The position numbers were made by a program, and so were the translations under genes. This document shows positions 41,143-50,494 of a stretch of DNA of 64,000 bases, in pieces. Where the stretch lies: assembly GCA_050485365.1 (NCBI GenBank), contig JBJHBH010000002.1, forward strand, positions 28,865 through 92,864, in the 5' to 3' direction. The notes under the pieces were generated by a model, which worked only from the letters and a program-made list of their open reading frames with translations, did not search any database and was not told where the DNA came from. The DNA is from JARFUG01 sp050485365 (GTDB lineage Bacteria > Desulfobacterota > Desulfuromonadia > Desulfuromonadales > JACZKF01). Position 1 is the first letter of the stretch. Each line of letters opens with the position of its first letter.

Positions 41143-41871
41143 TTACCCCGGCGCGATCTCCATCTTGCCCGTGTTGACGTTCTCCAGACGAAGGTAGGGG
41201 CGGGGATCGGCCACCCGCACCGTCAGTAGAAGGGGGAGGTGAGAGGAGGCCTGCCGGGCGGTGTCCGAGCGCAGGATGAGCGAGTCGACGATGGAGAGAT
41301 CGCCGCGCAGATACGCCCGGTCGCGTCCCGCCACGGGGAAGCGCGACGGATAGGTCGACGACCACAGCGGGCGGGGCGCCTTGCGCAGCCCGAGGGTCAG
41401 CTTCAGATTTCCGACCCCCCACAGGATGTCTCCGAAGTCGCCCAGGACGATCAGGGGACAGGCCAGGGAGGGGTGGCTCAGCAGATCGGGGCCGAGAAGC
41501 GCCGAAATCTGGCGCCTTCGATGCAACGGAGAGATGTCGAGGCGAAGATTGAACAGGTGAATGCGGCGGCCGTGAATGTCGGCGTCGGCCCGCTGGCAGT
41601 TCCCCCCGCAGCCGAGCTCGAAGGCCTGAACGGCGCGCAGCGGGTAGTACGACAGGAAGGCGTTCCCCCCCGGAACCGGGGTGCCGTACGATTTCATCCC
41701 CAGCCGCAGCGAAAGGTACTTCAGATCCTCCTCGCGCTCGCCGATCTCCTGCAGGGCGACGATGTCCGGAGCCCCTTCGCCGATAACGCGCAGGACCCGC
41801 TCGGGATCGCTTCGGCCGTCCGCGCCGCGCCAGCCCCGCACATTGTATGTCATGATGCGGATGATCGTCAC
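41143..41871 (-). CDS. Endonuclease/exonuclease/phosphatase (EEP) family protein
   Basis: 242 aa. N-terminal IIRIMTYNVRGWRG with the conserved Asn, PDIVALQEIGE with metal Glu, LIVLGDFGDI (the usual GDFN motif with Gly for Asn) and a C-terminal ASSHLPLLLTV with the catalytic Ser-His pair. The Asn to Gly change in GDFN is unusual and may alter activity. Similar proteins in other bacteria are annotated as phosphodiesterases or sphingomyelinase-like. GTG start after AAAGGCAGAGC. 46 bases before nth. Confidence 0.75.
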   Translation of the reverse strand: MTIIRIMTYNVRGWRGADGRSDPERVLRVIGEGAPDIVALQEIGEREEDLKYLSLRLGMKSYGTPVPGGNAFLSYYPLRAVQAFELGCGGNCQRADADIHGRRIHLFNLRLDISPLHRRRQISALLGPDLLSHPSLACPLIVLGDFGDILWGVGNLKLTLGLRKAPRPLWSSTYPSRFPVAGRDRAYLRGDLSIVDSLILRSDTARQASSHLPLLLTVRVADPRPYLRLENVNTGKMEIAPG

Positions 41872-41894
41872 GCTCTGCCTTTCAACCGAAGTCG

Positions 41895-41931
41895 GTAGGC
41901 AGGGGAGCGGTGAAAATTTGGGCCCCCCTAC
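41895..41931. repeat. GTAGGGGGG-leading imperfect hairpin at ppiA stop
   Basis: On the minus strand TAGGGGGGC begins with the ppiA stop codon and is partly complementary to CTCCCCTGCCTA about 20 bases further on. The interior is AT-rich. Similar leading sequence occurs at 29361-29392. Confidence 0.35.
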
Positions 41932-42491
41932 TGAACGACGCGACGGACCCCGATGATGACCACGGGCTCATCGGGCAAGTTCTGAAAAAGATTGTCCTTC
42001 CTGGATGTTCTAAGTTTACCAATGAGTTCGACGACGTCCATACCCGAAACGACCTCGCCGAAAACGGCGTAGCCGTAGCTCGCCGGATCTTTGCCGCGAT
42101 GGTCGAGAAAGGCGTTGTCCCGAAGGTTGATGAAGAACTGGGACGTGGCGCTGTCGACCACGTTGGTGCGGGCCATGGCGATGGTGCCGCGGCGGTTCTT
42201 CAATCCGTTGTGGGCCTCGTTGCGGATCGGCGCCCGCGTCGGCTTCTGGACGAGCTTTTCGGTGTAGCCCCCTCCCTGGATCATGAAGTCGCCGATGACG
42301 CGGTGAAAAATCGTGCCGTCGTAATGACCGGCGTCGGCGTAGGCGAGAAAGTTGCGGACCGTCTCCGGGGCCTGCTCCTCGAAGAGCTTCAGCCGTATGG
42401 TACCCCGGTTCGTTTCGAGATCAACGAGAGGGGCGGAAAAAACAGGCGCGGCGAACAGCACGATGAAGGCGAGGGCGAGGGCGAAGCGCAT
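41928..42491 (-). CDS. ppiA: Periplasmic cyclophilin-type peptidyl-prolyl isomerase
   Basis: 187 aa. Signal peptide ending FAAPVFSA, then the cyclophilin core: TNRGTIRLKLFEEQAPETVRNF, GTIFHRVIGDFMIQGGG (catalytic Arg), SATSQFFINL and YAVFGEVVSGMDVV. Catalyses cis-trans isomerisation of proline bonds in exported proteins. Located downstream of gpsA with a 57-bp gap and no terminator. Confidence 0.93.
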   Translation of the reverse strand: MRFALALAFIVLFAAPVFSAPLVDLETNRGTIRLKLFEEQAPETVRNFLAYADAGHYDGTIFHRVIGDFMIQGGGYTEKLVQKPTRAPIRNEAHNGLKNRRGTIAMARTNVVDSATSQFFINLRDNAFLDHRGKDPASYGYAVFGEVVSGMDVVELIGKLRTSRKDNLFQNLPDEPVVIIGVRRVVQ

Positions 42492-42548
42492 GAAGGGTTC
42501 TCCTTGAAAGCAGGGGGGCGGCCCGAAAGCTCTGCGCCCCGTTGCTGA

Positions 42549-43547
42549 TTATTCGGTTTCGGCCTTGAGCTCGCGCAGCATCAGGTCCGTCACCGCCTGC
42601 CGGGGGTCCTTGTTCTCGTAGAGGATGCGGTAGGTCTGCTCGGTGATCGGCAGATCGACGCCGAGGCGCCGGGCGAGCTGGTGCGCCGAAAGGGCCGTCT
42701 TCACCCCTTCGGCGACCATGGTCATTCCGGAGAGGATCTCGTCCAGGGTGCGCCCGCGCCCCAGCTCCATGCCGACGCTGCGGTTGCGCGACAGCTCGCC
42801 GGTGCAGGTCAGCACGAGATCGCCCATCCCCGCCAATCCGGCGAAGGTGGCGCTCTGCGCCCCCATGGCGACCCCCAGGCGGGTGATCTCGGCGAGCCCC
42901 CGGGTGATGAGGGCCGCGCGGGTGTTGCAGCCGAACCCCAGCCCGTCGCAAACGCCGGCGGCGAGGGCGATGACGTTCTTGAGCGCCCCGCCGAGCTCGA
43001 CCCCTACGACGTCGTCGTTGGTGTAGACCCTGAACGACTCGGTGCTGAAGGCCTCCTGAACCCGTCGGGCCACCTCCTCGTCTTTGGCGGCGGCGACGAC
43101 GGCGGTGGGCATCGAGGCCGCCACCTCCCTGGCGAAGGAGGGACCCGAGAGGAACGCCAGATTCGCCGCGTGTTGCGGCAGAACCTCGCCCAGAACTTCG
43201 GACATCGTCTGCAGCGTCTCGTTTTCGATCCCCTTGGCCGCCGAGACGAGGAGGGTCCCCTCGGTGATGTGGGGTTCGGCCTGCGCCATGACCCTGCGCA
43301 TGACCTGCGAGGGGGAGACGAGGACGAGCATCTCGCGCCCCGCTACCGTCTCGGAGAGATTTGCGCTGAAACGCAGACTTTCGGACAGGGAGAATCCGGG
43401 GAGATAGAGATCGTTCTCGCGGGTGGCCGGGAGGCGCTCGGCCAGTTCCCGCTCGTAGACCCACAGCGTCGTGTCGTGCCCCTTTTTCGCCAAAAGGTCG
43501 GCGAGGGTCGTCCCCCAGCTTCCGGCTCCGATCACCGCGATCTTCAT
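42549..43547 (-). CDS. gpsA: Glycerol-3-phosphate dehydrogenase [NAD(P)+]
   Basis: 332 aa, standard length. Makes sn-glycerol 3-phosphate from dihydroxyacetone phosphate for phospholipid synthesis. Rossmann GAGSWGTTLADLLAKKG, VSAAKGIENET, FLSGPSFAREVA, GALKNVIALAAGVCDGLG with active-site Lys and TFAGLAGMGDLVLTC. The true N-terminus is MKIAVIGAG at 43547, only two bases after the upstream TPR gene's stop; a longer frame into that gene has no family similarity. Confidence 0.96.
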   Translation of the reverse strand: MKIAVIGAGSWGTTLADLLAKKGHDTTLWVYERELAERLPATRENDLYLPGFSLSESLRFSANLSETVAGREMLVLVSPSQVMRRVMAQAEPHITEGTLLVSAAKGIENETLQTMSEVLGEVLPQHAANLAFLSGPSFAREVAASMPTAVVAAAKDEEVARRVQEAFSTESFRVYTNDDVVGVELGGALKNVIALAAGVCDGLGFGCNTRAALITRGLAEITRLGVAMGAQSATFAGLAGMGDLVLTCTGELSRNRSVGMELGRGRTLDEILSGMTMVAEGVKTALSAHQLARRLGVDLPITEQTYRILYENKDPRQAVTDLMLRELKAETE

Positions 43548-43549
43548 CG

Positions 43550-44458
43550 TCAAAGCTCCTTCGTCTGCTCCGGCAGGGCGTCGTCCCCTTTTTTCTTGCG
43601 GATCCGCTCCCTGACCTGATCGGTTTTCTTGTCCAGGATCTCCCTGTTCGGGTAGAGCTCTGTGAGGTCGTCCAGGATCTGCAAAGACGCCAACAGCTCC
43701 TCCCTCTCCTCCAGAACCGCCGCCAGCGCGAAGGCCGCTTCGAGCCCGTAGGTCTCCTCGGGCCACGTGTGCATCGTGTGCCGGAAGATCTCCTCGGCCT
43801 TTTTCAGCTCCCCTTCGAGGGACCACGCCGCCCCGATGCGGTAGTTGACCTCCGGCAGCAGCGTACTGTGGGGGAAGTCGCGCGCGAGGATCTCGAATTC
43901 GATGCGGGCCTGTTCGAAATTCTCCAGCCGAAAATAGCTGTCGGCCAGCTCGTACTGCAGACGGTCGGGCTCGTCCCCCCCCTGATCGAGCAGGTTGTGG
44001 TAGGCGACGATGGCGCGCTCGAAGTCGCGCAGCCGGTGCTTGTAGATGTCGGCTTCCTGCCGTTTGGCCCGCAGGGCGAATTCGGAGTGGGGATAGTCCT
44101 TGATCAGGCGCAGATAAGCGATGAGCGCCTCGTGATACTTGTTGAGAAAAAGGTTGAGGATCTCCCCCGACTGAAAGAGCGCCTGCGGCGCGAGGTGAAA
44201 GTCCGGTTGGCGCTTGTGTATCGATTGATACAGCGCCACCGCCTCTTTGTACTCCCCTTGCTCGAAAAGAGTCTCGGCCCGCTCGAAATCGACTTCCAGA
44301 AACTGGTCCGGTTTGGAGACGTAGTGCACCACCGCCGCGACGCCGAGGACCAGAAAAAGGAGGAGACCGCCGAGCAGGAAACGGAATTTCTTAGATTTCC
44401 TCCTCCGTATCCTCAACTCCTCCGTCAGCAGCCTCTTCTTCAGCTTCTGAATCTCCAT
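43550..44458 (-). CDS. Membrane-anchored TPR protein overlapping gyrA
   Basis: 302 aa. A positively charged N-terminal helix (LKKRLLTEELRIRRRKSKKF), one membrane anchor (FLLGGLLLFLVLGVAAVVHYV), then six or so TPR/Sel-type repeats (about 55-285: EQGEYKEAVALYQSIHKRQP, NKYHEALIAYLRLIKDYPHS, ENFEQARIEFEILARDFPHS). BamD/YbgF-like architecture without a lipobox. The start overlaps the last 68 bases of gyrA; I chose the ATG with AAGGA eight bases before it. A role in envelope assembly is plausible only by analogy. Confidence 0.75.
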   Translation of the reverse strand: MEIQKLKKRLLTEELRIRRRKSKKFRFLLGGLLLFLVLGVAAVVHYVSKPDQFLEVDFERAETLFEQGEYKEAVALYQSIHKRQPDFHLAPQALFQSGEILNLFLNKYHEALIAYLRLIKDYPHSEFALRAKRQEADIYKHRLRDFERAIVAYHNLLDQGGDEPDRLQYELADSYFRLENFEQARIEFEILARDFPHSTLLPEVNYRIGAAWSLEGELKKAEEIFRHTMHTWPEETYGLEAAFALAAVLEEREELLASLQILDDLTELYPNREILDKKTDQVRERIRKKKGDDALPEQTKEL

Positions 44459-46895
44459 TTTCCTCATCCTTCTCGGCCAGTCGGGCTACCGCCACGATCC
44501 GCTCGCCGGACTCCAGAACCATGAAGCGCACCCCCTGGGTGTTGCGGCCGATGATCGAGAGATTGCCGACTCCCATGCGCAGGACCTTGCCCCGATCGGT
44601 GATCAGCATCAGATCGCAGTCGTCGTCGACAAGCTTGATGTCGACGACCCGGCCGTTGCGCTCGGAGGTCTTGATGGTGATGATCCCCTTGCCGCCGCGG
44701 CTCTGCAGACGGTACTCGTCGAGGGCGGTGCGCTTTCCGTAGCCGTTCTCGGTGACGGTGACGAGGGTGGCCGAGGTCGCCTCGGAGACGACCTCCATGG
44801 CGATGAGGTGATCGTCCTCCTCGAGCATCATCCCCCGCACCCCGCGGGAAGTTCGCCCCATGGGGCGCGCGTCGGTTTCGGGGAAGCGGATCGCCTTTCC
44901 GTTGGCCGTGGCGAGCAGGATGTCCATTGAACCGTCGGTGAGGCGGGTCGATACGAGCTTGTCCCCCTCGTCGATGGTCAGCGCGATGATCCCCCCCTGG
45001 CGGGGGTTGGCGTACGCCATGAGGTCGGTCTTCTTGACGATGCCGTTGCGGGTCGCGGTGATGATGTATCTGTCCGGAGTGAACTCCTTGACGGGGAGGA
45101 TGCTCGTGACGTTCTCCCCTTGGGCGAGCTGCAGCAGATTGACGATCGCCTTGCCCCGGGTCGCGCGGCCCCCTTGCGGGATCTCGTGGACCTTGAGCCA
45201 GTAGACCTTCCCCTGGTCGGTGAAGATGAGGATGTAGGAGTGGGTGGAGGCGATGAAGAGGCGCTCGACGAAATCCTCTTCCTTGGGGCGCATCCCGGTG
45301 CGCCCTTTGCCGCCGCGGCGCTGGGCGCGGTAGAGAGAGACGGCGTTTCGCTTGATGTACCCCGAGTGCGACACGGTGACGACCATGTCCTCTTCGACGA
45401 TGAAGTCCTCCAGCGAGAGCTCGCCGGTGCGCGGAATGATCTCGGTGCGCCGCGGGTTGGCGTACTTCTCTCTGATCTCGAGGAGCTCGCCGCGGATGAT
45501 CTTGTAGATCTCGACCTCGCTGGCGAGGATCTCCTTGAGGCGCGCGATGAGGGCGAGCACGTCGCGGTACTCGGCCATGATCTTGTCGCGCTCGAGCCCC
45601 GTGAGGCGGTGCAGGCGCATGTCGAGGATCGCCTGGGCCTGGATGTCGCTGAACTCGAAGCGCCTCATGAGGGCTTCTTTGGCTTCGGCGGGGCTGGAGC
45701 TTTCGCGGATGATGCGGATCACCTCGTCGAGGTTCTCCAGAGCGATCTTGAGCCCCTCCAGGATGTGGGCGCGGGCCTCGGCCTTCTTCAGATCGAAGAT
45801 GCAGCGCCGGGTGACGATCTCCTTGCGGTGATCGATGAACTTCTCCAACACCTCGCGCAGCGTCAGAATCCTGGGCTGCCCCGAGACGATGGCGAGCAGG
45901 ATGATGCCGAAGGACGACTGCAGCTGCGTCATCTTGTAGAGCTGGTTGAGGATGATCTGCGGAACGGCGTCCCTCTTGAGCTCGATGACGATGCGCATCC
46001 CCTCGCGGTCCGACTCGTCGCGAAGGTCGGAGATACCCTCGATCTTGCGCTCCTTCACCAGATCGGCGATGCGTTCGATGAGCCTCGCCTTGTTCACCTG
46101 GAAGGGGATCTCGTTGACGATGATCGCCTCCTTGCCGGTGCGGCGGTCCTTCTCCACCAGAGCCCGCGCCCGGGTCTGGATCACGCCGCGCCCCGTGGCG
46201 TAGGCTTGCCTGATCTCGTCTTTTCCGAGGATGAACCCGGCGGTGGGGAAGTCCGGCCCCTGGATCTTGGTGAGGAGCTCCTCGAAGTCGATGGTCGGAT
46301 CGTCGATGATCGCCACCAGCGCGTCGATGACCTCCCCGAGGTTGTGGGGAGGAATCTTGGTCGCCATCCCGACGGCGATCCCTTCCGATCCGTTCACCAG
46401 CAGATTGGGGAACTTGCACGGCAGAACGAGAGGCTCCTGCAGCGAGTCGTCGTAGTTGGGGCCGTAATCGACCGTCTCCTTCTCGATGTCGGCCAGAAGC
46501 TCGTGGGCGAGGCGCGCCATGCGCACCTCGGTGTAGCGCATCGCCGCCGGGGAGTCGCCGTCGATCGATCCGAAGTTCCCCTGTCCGTCGACCAGCGGAT
46601 GGCGCATCGAGAAGGGCTGCGCCATGCGCACGATGGTGTCGTAGACGGCCGCATCGCCGTGGGGGTGGTACTTACCTATGACGTCCCCGACGACGCGGGC
46701 CGACTTCTTGTACGGCTTGTTCCAGTCGTTGGAGAGCTCGTGCATCGCAAAGAGGACGCGGCGGTGCACCGGCTTGAGGCCGTCGCGAACGTCCGGCAGG
46801 GCCCGGCCGATAATGACGCTCATGGCGTAGTCCATGTAGGACTTGCGCATCTCGTCTTCGATACTGACGCTGACCTTGTTTTGTTGACTCAACAC
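44391..46895 (-). CDS. gyrA: DNA gyrase subunit A
   Basis: 834 aa. Type II topoisomerase introducing negative supercoils. N-terminal SYMDYAMSVIIGRALPDVRDGLKPVHRR, the catalytic Tyr region (MRYTEVRMARLAHELL), quinolone-region HPHGDAAVYDTIVRMAQ and six C-terminal beta-pinwheel repeats with the GyrA box (QRRGGKGRTG) and an acidic tail (DSEAEEEAADGG). GTG start after GGAGGAAGATCA. The end overlaps the TPR gene. Confidence 0.98.
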   Translation of the reverse strand: MLSQQNKVSVSIEDEMRKSYMDYAMSVIIGRALPDVRDGLKPVHRRVLFAMHELSNDWNKPYKKSARVVGDVIGKYHPHGDAAVYDTIVRMAQPFSMRHPLVDGQGNFGSIDGDSPAAMRYTEVRMARLAHELLADIEKETVDYGPNYDDSLQEPLVLPCKFPNLLVNGSEGIAVGMATKIPPHNLGEVIDALVAIIDDPTIDFEELLTKIQGPDFPTAGFILGKDEIRQAYATGRGVIQTRARALVEKDRRTGKEAIIVNEIPFQVNKARLIERIADLVKERKIEGISDLRDESDREGMRIVIELKRDAVPQIILNQLYKMTQLQSSFGIILLAIVSGQPRILTLREVLEKFIDHRKEIVTRRCIFDLKKAEARAHILEGLKIALENLDEVIRIIRESSSPAEAKEALMRRFEFSDIQAQAILDMRLHRLTGLERDKIMAEYRDVLALIARLKEILASEVEIYKIIRGELLEIREKYANPRRTEIIPRTGELSLEDFIVEEDMVVTVSHSGYIKRNAVSLYRAQRRGGKGRTGMRPKEEDFVERLFIASTHSYILIFTDQGKVYWLKVHEIPQGGRATRGKAIVNLLQLAQGENVTSILPVKEFTPDRYIITATRNGIVKKTDLMAYANPRQGGIIALTIDEGDKLVSTRLTDGSMDILLATANGKAIRFPETDARPMGRTSRGVRGMMLEEDDHLIAMEVVSEATSATLVTVTENGYGKRTALDEYRLQSRGGKGIITIKTSERNGRVVDIKLVDDDCDLMLITDRGKVLRMGVGNLSIIGRNTQGVRFMVLESGERIVAVARLAEKDEENGDSEAEEEAADGGVEDTEEEI

Positions 46896-46964
46896 TGATC
46901 TTCCTCCGGAAAATCAGGCATCGGGGGTAAACAACAGGCTCTTGGTGTCTCTAGTGCCCATTGC

Positions 46965-46979
46965 CTCGCGCCTCGCGCC
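46965..46979. repeat. GCGCCTC heptamer repeat after gyrB
   Basis: CTCGCGCCTCGCGCC (two units) in the 88-bp gyrB-gyrA gap, five bases beyond the gyrB stop codon. Same unit as at 35952-35990. Confidence 0.5.
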
Positions 46980-46983
46980 TGCC

Positions 46984-49371
46984 TTAGATATCGAGATTCG
47001 ATACGTTGAGGGCGTTCTTTTCGATGAAGTCGCGCCGCGGCTCGACCTGATCGCCCATCAGGACGGTAAAGACCTCGTCGGCCTCGACGGCGTCTTCGAT
47101 CTTGACTTGCAGCAAAACCCGCTTGTCGGGGTCCATCGTCGTCTCCCAGAGCTGATCGGGGTTCATCTCCCCTAAGCCCTTGTAGCGCTGGATGTACTGC
47201 CCCTTTTTGGCCCGCGAGATGAAGAAGTCGAGGATCTCCTGGCGGTCGGAGACGACCCCCTCCTCCTTGCCGTCGAGGGTGATCGAGGCGCTCTCGTCCC
47301 GGCACAGATCCTCCACCTGCCGATAGGCCTGCAGAAGGAGCTTGTACTCGTGGGAAGAGAGGGCCTCCAGCACCCCCTGGTCGATGCGGGCGCGCAGATT
47401 ACCCAGGGTGAAGAGAATGCGCGCGGGGTCGTTGAGGACCTGGAACTCGGCCTTGGGCTCGACGGCCCGAAGCCTTTGGGCCAGCGGCTCGAGGTCGACC
47501 ATGTCGGCGAAGCCGTTCTGGATCTTCCCTTCGACGAAGATGCGCAGCACCTCGCGGTTCACCCCTTTGTGAACGACCTTTTCGAAATGGCCGTTGTAGT
47601 CGAGGATCGCCTTGAGGGTCGGGATGATCTGCTTTCCTCTGAGGATGCGGCCGCTCTTCTCCATGGTGATGGAGAGCCCCTCGACCCCTTCGTTGAGGAG
47701 GTATTCGAGAAGGGCGGCGTCGTCCTTGAGGTAGATCTCCTTTTTCCCCCGCTTGGCCTTGTAGAGAGGGGGCTGGGCGATGTAGAGGTGTCCGCGCTCG
47801 ACCAACTCGGGCATCTGGCGGAAGAAGAAGGTCAGGAGCAAGGTGCGGATGTGGGAGCCGTCGACGTCGGCGTCGGTCATGATGATGATGCGGTGGTAGC
47901 GCAGCTTGGCGATGTCGAAGTCGTCCTTGCCGATGCTCGTCCCCATGGCGGTGATGAGGGTGCGGATCTCGCCGGAGGTGAGCATCTTGTCGAAGCGCGC
48001 CTTCTCGACGTTGAGGATCTTCCCCTTGAGGGGGAGGATCGCCTGGTACTTGCGGTCACGCCCCTGCTTGGCGCTGCCGCCGGCCGAATCGCCCTCGACG
48101 AGGTAGATCTCGCACAGGGCCGGGTCCTTCTCCTGGCAGTCGGCGAGCTTGCCCGGCAGCGAAAGACCCTCCAGAGCTCCTTTTCGTCGGGTGAGGTCGC
48201 GGGCCTTGCGGGCCGCCTCGCGGGCTCTGGCCGCCTCGATGCTCTTTTCGAGGATCTTGCGGGCGACCTGGGGGTTCTCCTCCAGATAGGTGGCGAGCTT
48301 CTCGTTGACCAGCGTCTCGACGTACCCTTTGACCTCGGAGTTGCCGAGCTTCGTCTTGGTCTGCCCCTCGAACTGCGGCTGAGGGATCTTCACCGAAATC
48401 ACCGCCGTCATCCCTTCGCGCAGATCGTCACCCGAAATGGCGACCTTGACGTTTTTCAACAAGTTGTTGGCCGAGGCGTAGCTGTTCATGGTGCGGGTGA
48501 GGGCCGCCTTGAAGCCGATGAGGTGCGTCCCCCCTTCGTGGGTATTGATGTTGTTGGCGAAAGAGAAGATCTTCTCGTCGTAGCCGTCGTTGTACTGGAT
48601 GGCGACCTCGATCTCCACCCCTTCGCGGGCGCCGATGAAATAGATCGGCTGGGGGTGGATCGGCGTCTTGGCCCGATTGAGGTATTCGACGAAGGAGGCG
48701 ATCCCCCCCTCGTAGTGAAAGTCGTGCCTCTTTTCGCTGCGCTCGTCGAGGATGCGGATCGTCACCCCGCCGTTGAGAAAGGCGAGCTCGCGAAGACGCT
48801 GCGAGAGGGTTTCGAAGGAGAATTCGGTCGTCTCGAAGATCTCCGGATCGGGCCAGAAGGTGACGCTCGTGCCGCGCTTGATCGTCTCCCCTTCTTCGCG
48901 CAAGGGGGTTTCGGGGACGCCGCGCTGATAGTTCTGCCGGTAGATGCGCCCGCCGCGGCGGATCTCGAGCTCCAGGCGTGAGGAGAGGGCATTGACGACG
49001 GAGATGCCGACGCCGTGAAGTCCCCCCGAGACCTTGTACGAATCGGTGTCGAACTTGCCGCCGGCGTGCAGAACGGTCATGACGACCTCCGCCGCCGATT
49101 TGTTCTGGGTCGGATGCATCTCGACGGGGATCCCCCGGCCGTTGTCCTCTACGGTGATCGATCCGTCGACGTGCAGCACGATGCTGACCTCGTCGCAGTG
49201 CCCGGCCAAGGCCTCGTCGATGGAGTTGTCCACCACCTCGTAGACGAGATGATGCAGCCCCAGCACCCCGGTCGAGCCGATGTACATGGCCGGCCTCTTG
49301 CGGACCGCCGAGAGCCCTTCCAGAACCTTGATGCTGTCCGCTCCGTATTCCGTCGTTGCACTTTCGTTCAT
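46984..49371 (-). CDS. gyrB: DNA gyrase subunit B
   Basis: 795 aa. GHKL ATPase (VVDNSIDEALAGHCDE, VEDNGRGIPV, GGLHGVGISVVNALS), transducer domain, TOPRIM (YLVEGDSAGGSAKQGRDR, DADVDGSHIRTLLLTF) and C-terminal QRYKGLGEMNPDQLWETTMDP. I place the start at MNESATTEYG (GGGGAAAC as ribosome site), which matches GyrB N-termini; an ATG 12 bases upstream is also possible. 18 bases after recF. Confidence 0.98.
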   Translation of the reverse strand: MNESATTEYGADSIKVLEGLSAVRKRPAMYIGSTGVLGLHHLVYEVVDNSIDEALAGHCDEVSIVLHVDGSITVEDNGRGIPVEMHPTQNKSAAEVVMTVLHAGGKFDTDSYKVSGGLHGVGISVVNALSSRLELEIRRGGRIYRQNYQRGVPETPLREEGETIKRGTSVTFWPDPEIFETTEFSFETLSQRLRELAFLNGGVTIRILDERSEKRHDFHYEGGIASFVEYLNRAKTPIHPQPIYFIGAREGVEIEVAIQYNDGYDEKIFSFANNINTHEGGTHLIGFKAALTRTMNSYASANNLLKNVKVAISGDDLREGMTAVISVKIPQPQFEGQTKTKLGNSEVKGYVETLVNEKLATYLEENPQVARKILEKSIEAARAREAARKARDLTRRKGALEGLSLPGKLADCQEKDPALCEIYLVEGDSAGGSAKQGRDRKYQAILPLKGKILNVEKARFDKMLTSGEIRTLITAMGTSIGKDDFDIAKLRYHRIIIMTDADVDGSHIRTLLLTFFFRQMPELVERGHLYIAQPPLYKAKRGKKEIYLKDDAALLEYLLNEGVEGLSITMEKSGRILRGKQIIPTLKAILDYNGHFEKVVHKGVNREVLRIFVEGKIQNGFADMVDLEPLAQRLRAVEPKAEFQVLNDPARILFTLGNLRARIDQGVLEALSSHEYKLLLQAYRQVEDLCRDESASITLDGKEEGVVSDRQEILDFFISRAKKGQYIQRYKGLGEMNPDQLWETTMDPDKRVLLQVKIEDAVEADEVFTVLMGDQVEPRRDFIEKNALNVSNLDI

Positions 49372-49389
49372 TCGTTTCCCCATTCGACT

Positions 49390-50478
49390 TCAATCACGCA
49401 GCACGACGCCGTTTTTCACCTTGAAAAATCGGGCCGTCGCGAAACCTTGCTCCATCAGCGGCTGTGCGTCCGTGGTGGTGATGAACACCTGACCGCGACG
49501 CTCCAGCAGAAAGTTGAAAAAATACTCCTGGCGCCTTCTGTCCAGCTCGCTCGTCATGTCGTCCAGAAGCAGGACGGGACTCTCCCCCGATCGCTCCTCC
49601 AGATCGACGATCTGAGCCGTTTTGAAGGCGAGAAGGACCGATCGCTGCTGCCCCTGGGACGCGAAGAGTCTGACCGGGCGATCGTCGATGTCGAAGTGAA
49701 GATCGTCACGGTGCGGACCGGCCAACGTCTGCTTCAGGCGCCTCTCCTTCGCAGCAGACGCGACGAGCTCTTGGTGCAGGCGCTCCCGCAGCTCTTCGTT
49801 TATCCCCCCTTGCTCCGAATAGCGCATCTCGCCACCCTCTCTCCCCCCCGAGATTGCCCTGTAGGCCTGGGCGAACCGGCGGGCCAGGCGCTCTATATAG
49901 GCCAGGCGGTCGCGGCGAATCAGGGTGCCGGCATCGAGCAACCCCTCGGTCCAGGGGTCGATCTGGTGCCAAGGCGCCTCCTCGCGCAGCAGCGCGTTTC
50001 GCTGCCGAAGGTGCCTGTCGTACTGACGCACCCGCTCCAGGTACGAGACGTCGGCCTGAAAGATGGCCCTGTCCAGAAGAGCCCTTCGGGCCGACGGAGT
50101 TCCCCGTGCGACGGCGATCTCGTCGGGGGAAAAGAGGACGGGGTTGAGGCAGCCGAAAAACTCCGCCGCGTTTCGCACCTCTTTGCCGTCCAGGCGCGCT
50201 CTTTTTCCCCTTTCCTCGATACCCAGATCGATGCGCCGTTCAATCTCTCGTTGTTCCACCGTCGAAGCGAGGCGCGCGAATTTTTCGCCCTGCGCGATCA
50301 GCTCGGGATTTTTCGCGTTGCGAAAGCTCTTCAGAGTCCCGAGCAGGCAGATCGCTTCGAGAATGTTGGTCTTCCCTTGTGCGTTCTCACCCCAAAACAC
50401 GTTGAAGTGCGGATCGGGTTCGATCTCGATCTTCTGGCAGTTCCGGAAATTTTGAAGTCTCAGGCGCAGCAGGTGCAC
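49390..50478 (-). CDS. recF: DNA replication and repair protein RecF
   Basis: 362 aa SMC-like ATPase that loads RecA at gaps. LRLQNFRN start, Walker A WGENAQGKTNILEAICLLG, the ABC signature region (FASQGQQRSVLLAFKTAQI) and Walker B VLLLDDMTSELD. GTG start with no clear ribosome site, 16 bases after the dnaN stop, so translation may depend on coupling. Confidence 0.96.
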   Translation of the reverse strand: MHLLRLRLQNFRNCQKIEIEPDPHFNVFWGENAQGKTNILEAICLLGTLKSFRNAKNPELIAQGEKFARLASTVEQREIERRIDLGIEERGKRARLDGKEVRNAAEFFGCLNPVLFSPDEIAVARGTPSARRALLDRAIFQADVSYLERVRQYDRHLRQRNALLREEAPWHQIDPWTEGLLDAGTLIRRDRLAYIERLARRFAQAYRAISGGREGGEMRYSEQGGINEELRERLHQELVASAAKERRLKQTLAGPHRDDLHFDIDDRPVRLFASQGQQRSVLLAFKTAQIVDLEERSGESPVLLLDDMTSELDRRRQEYFFNFLLERRGQVFITTTDAQPLMEQGFATARFFKVKNGVVLRD

Positions 50479-50494
50479 GCGGGGCGGTTCCGAT

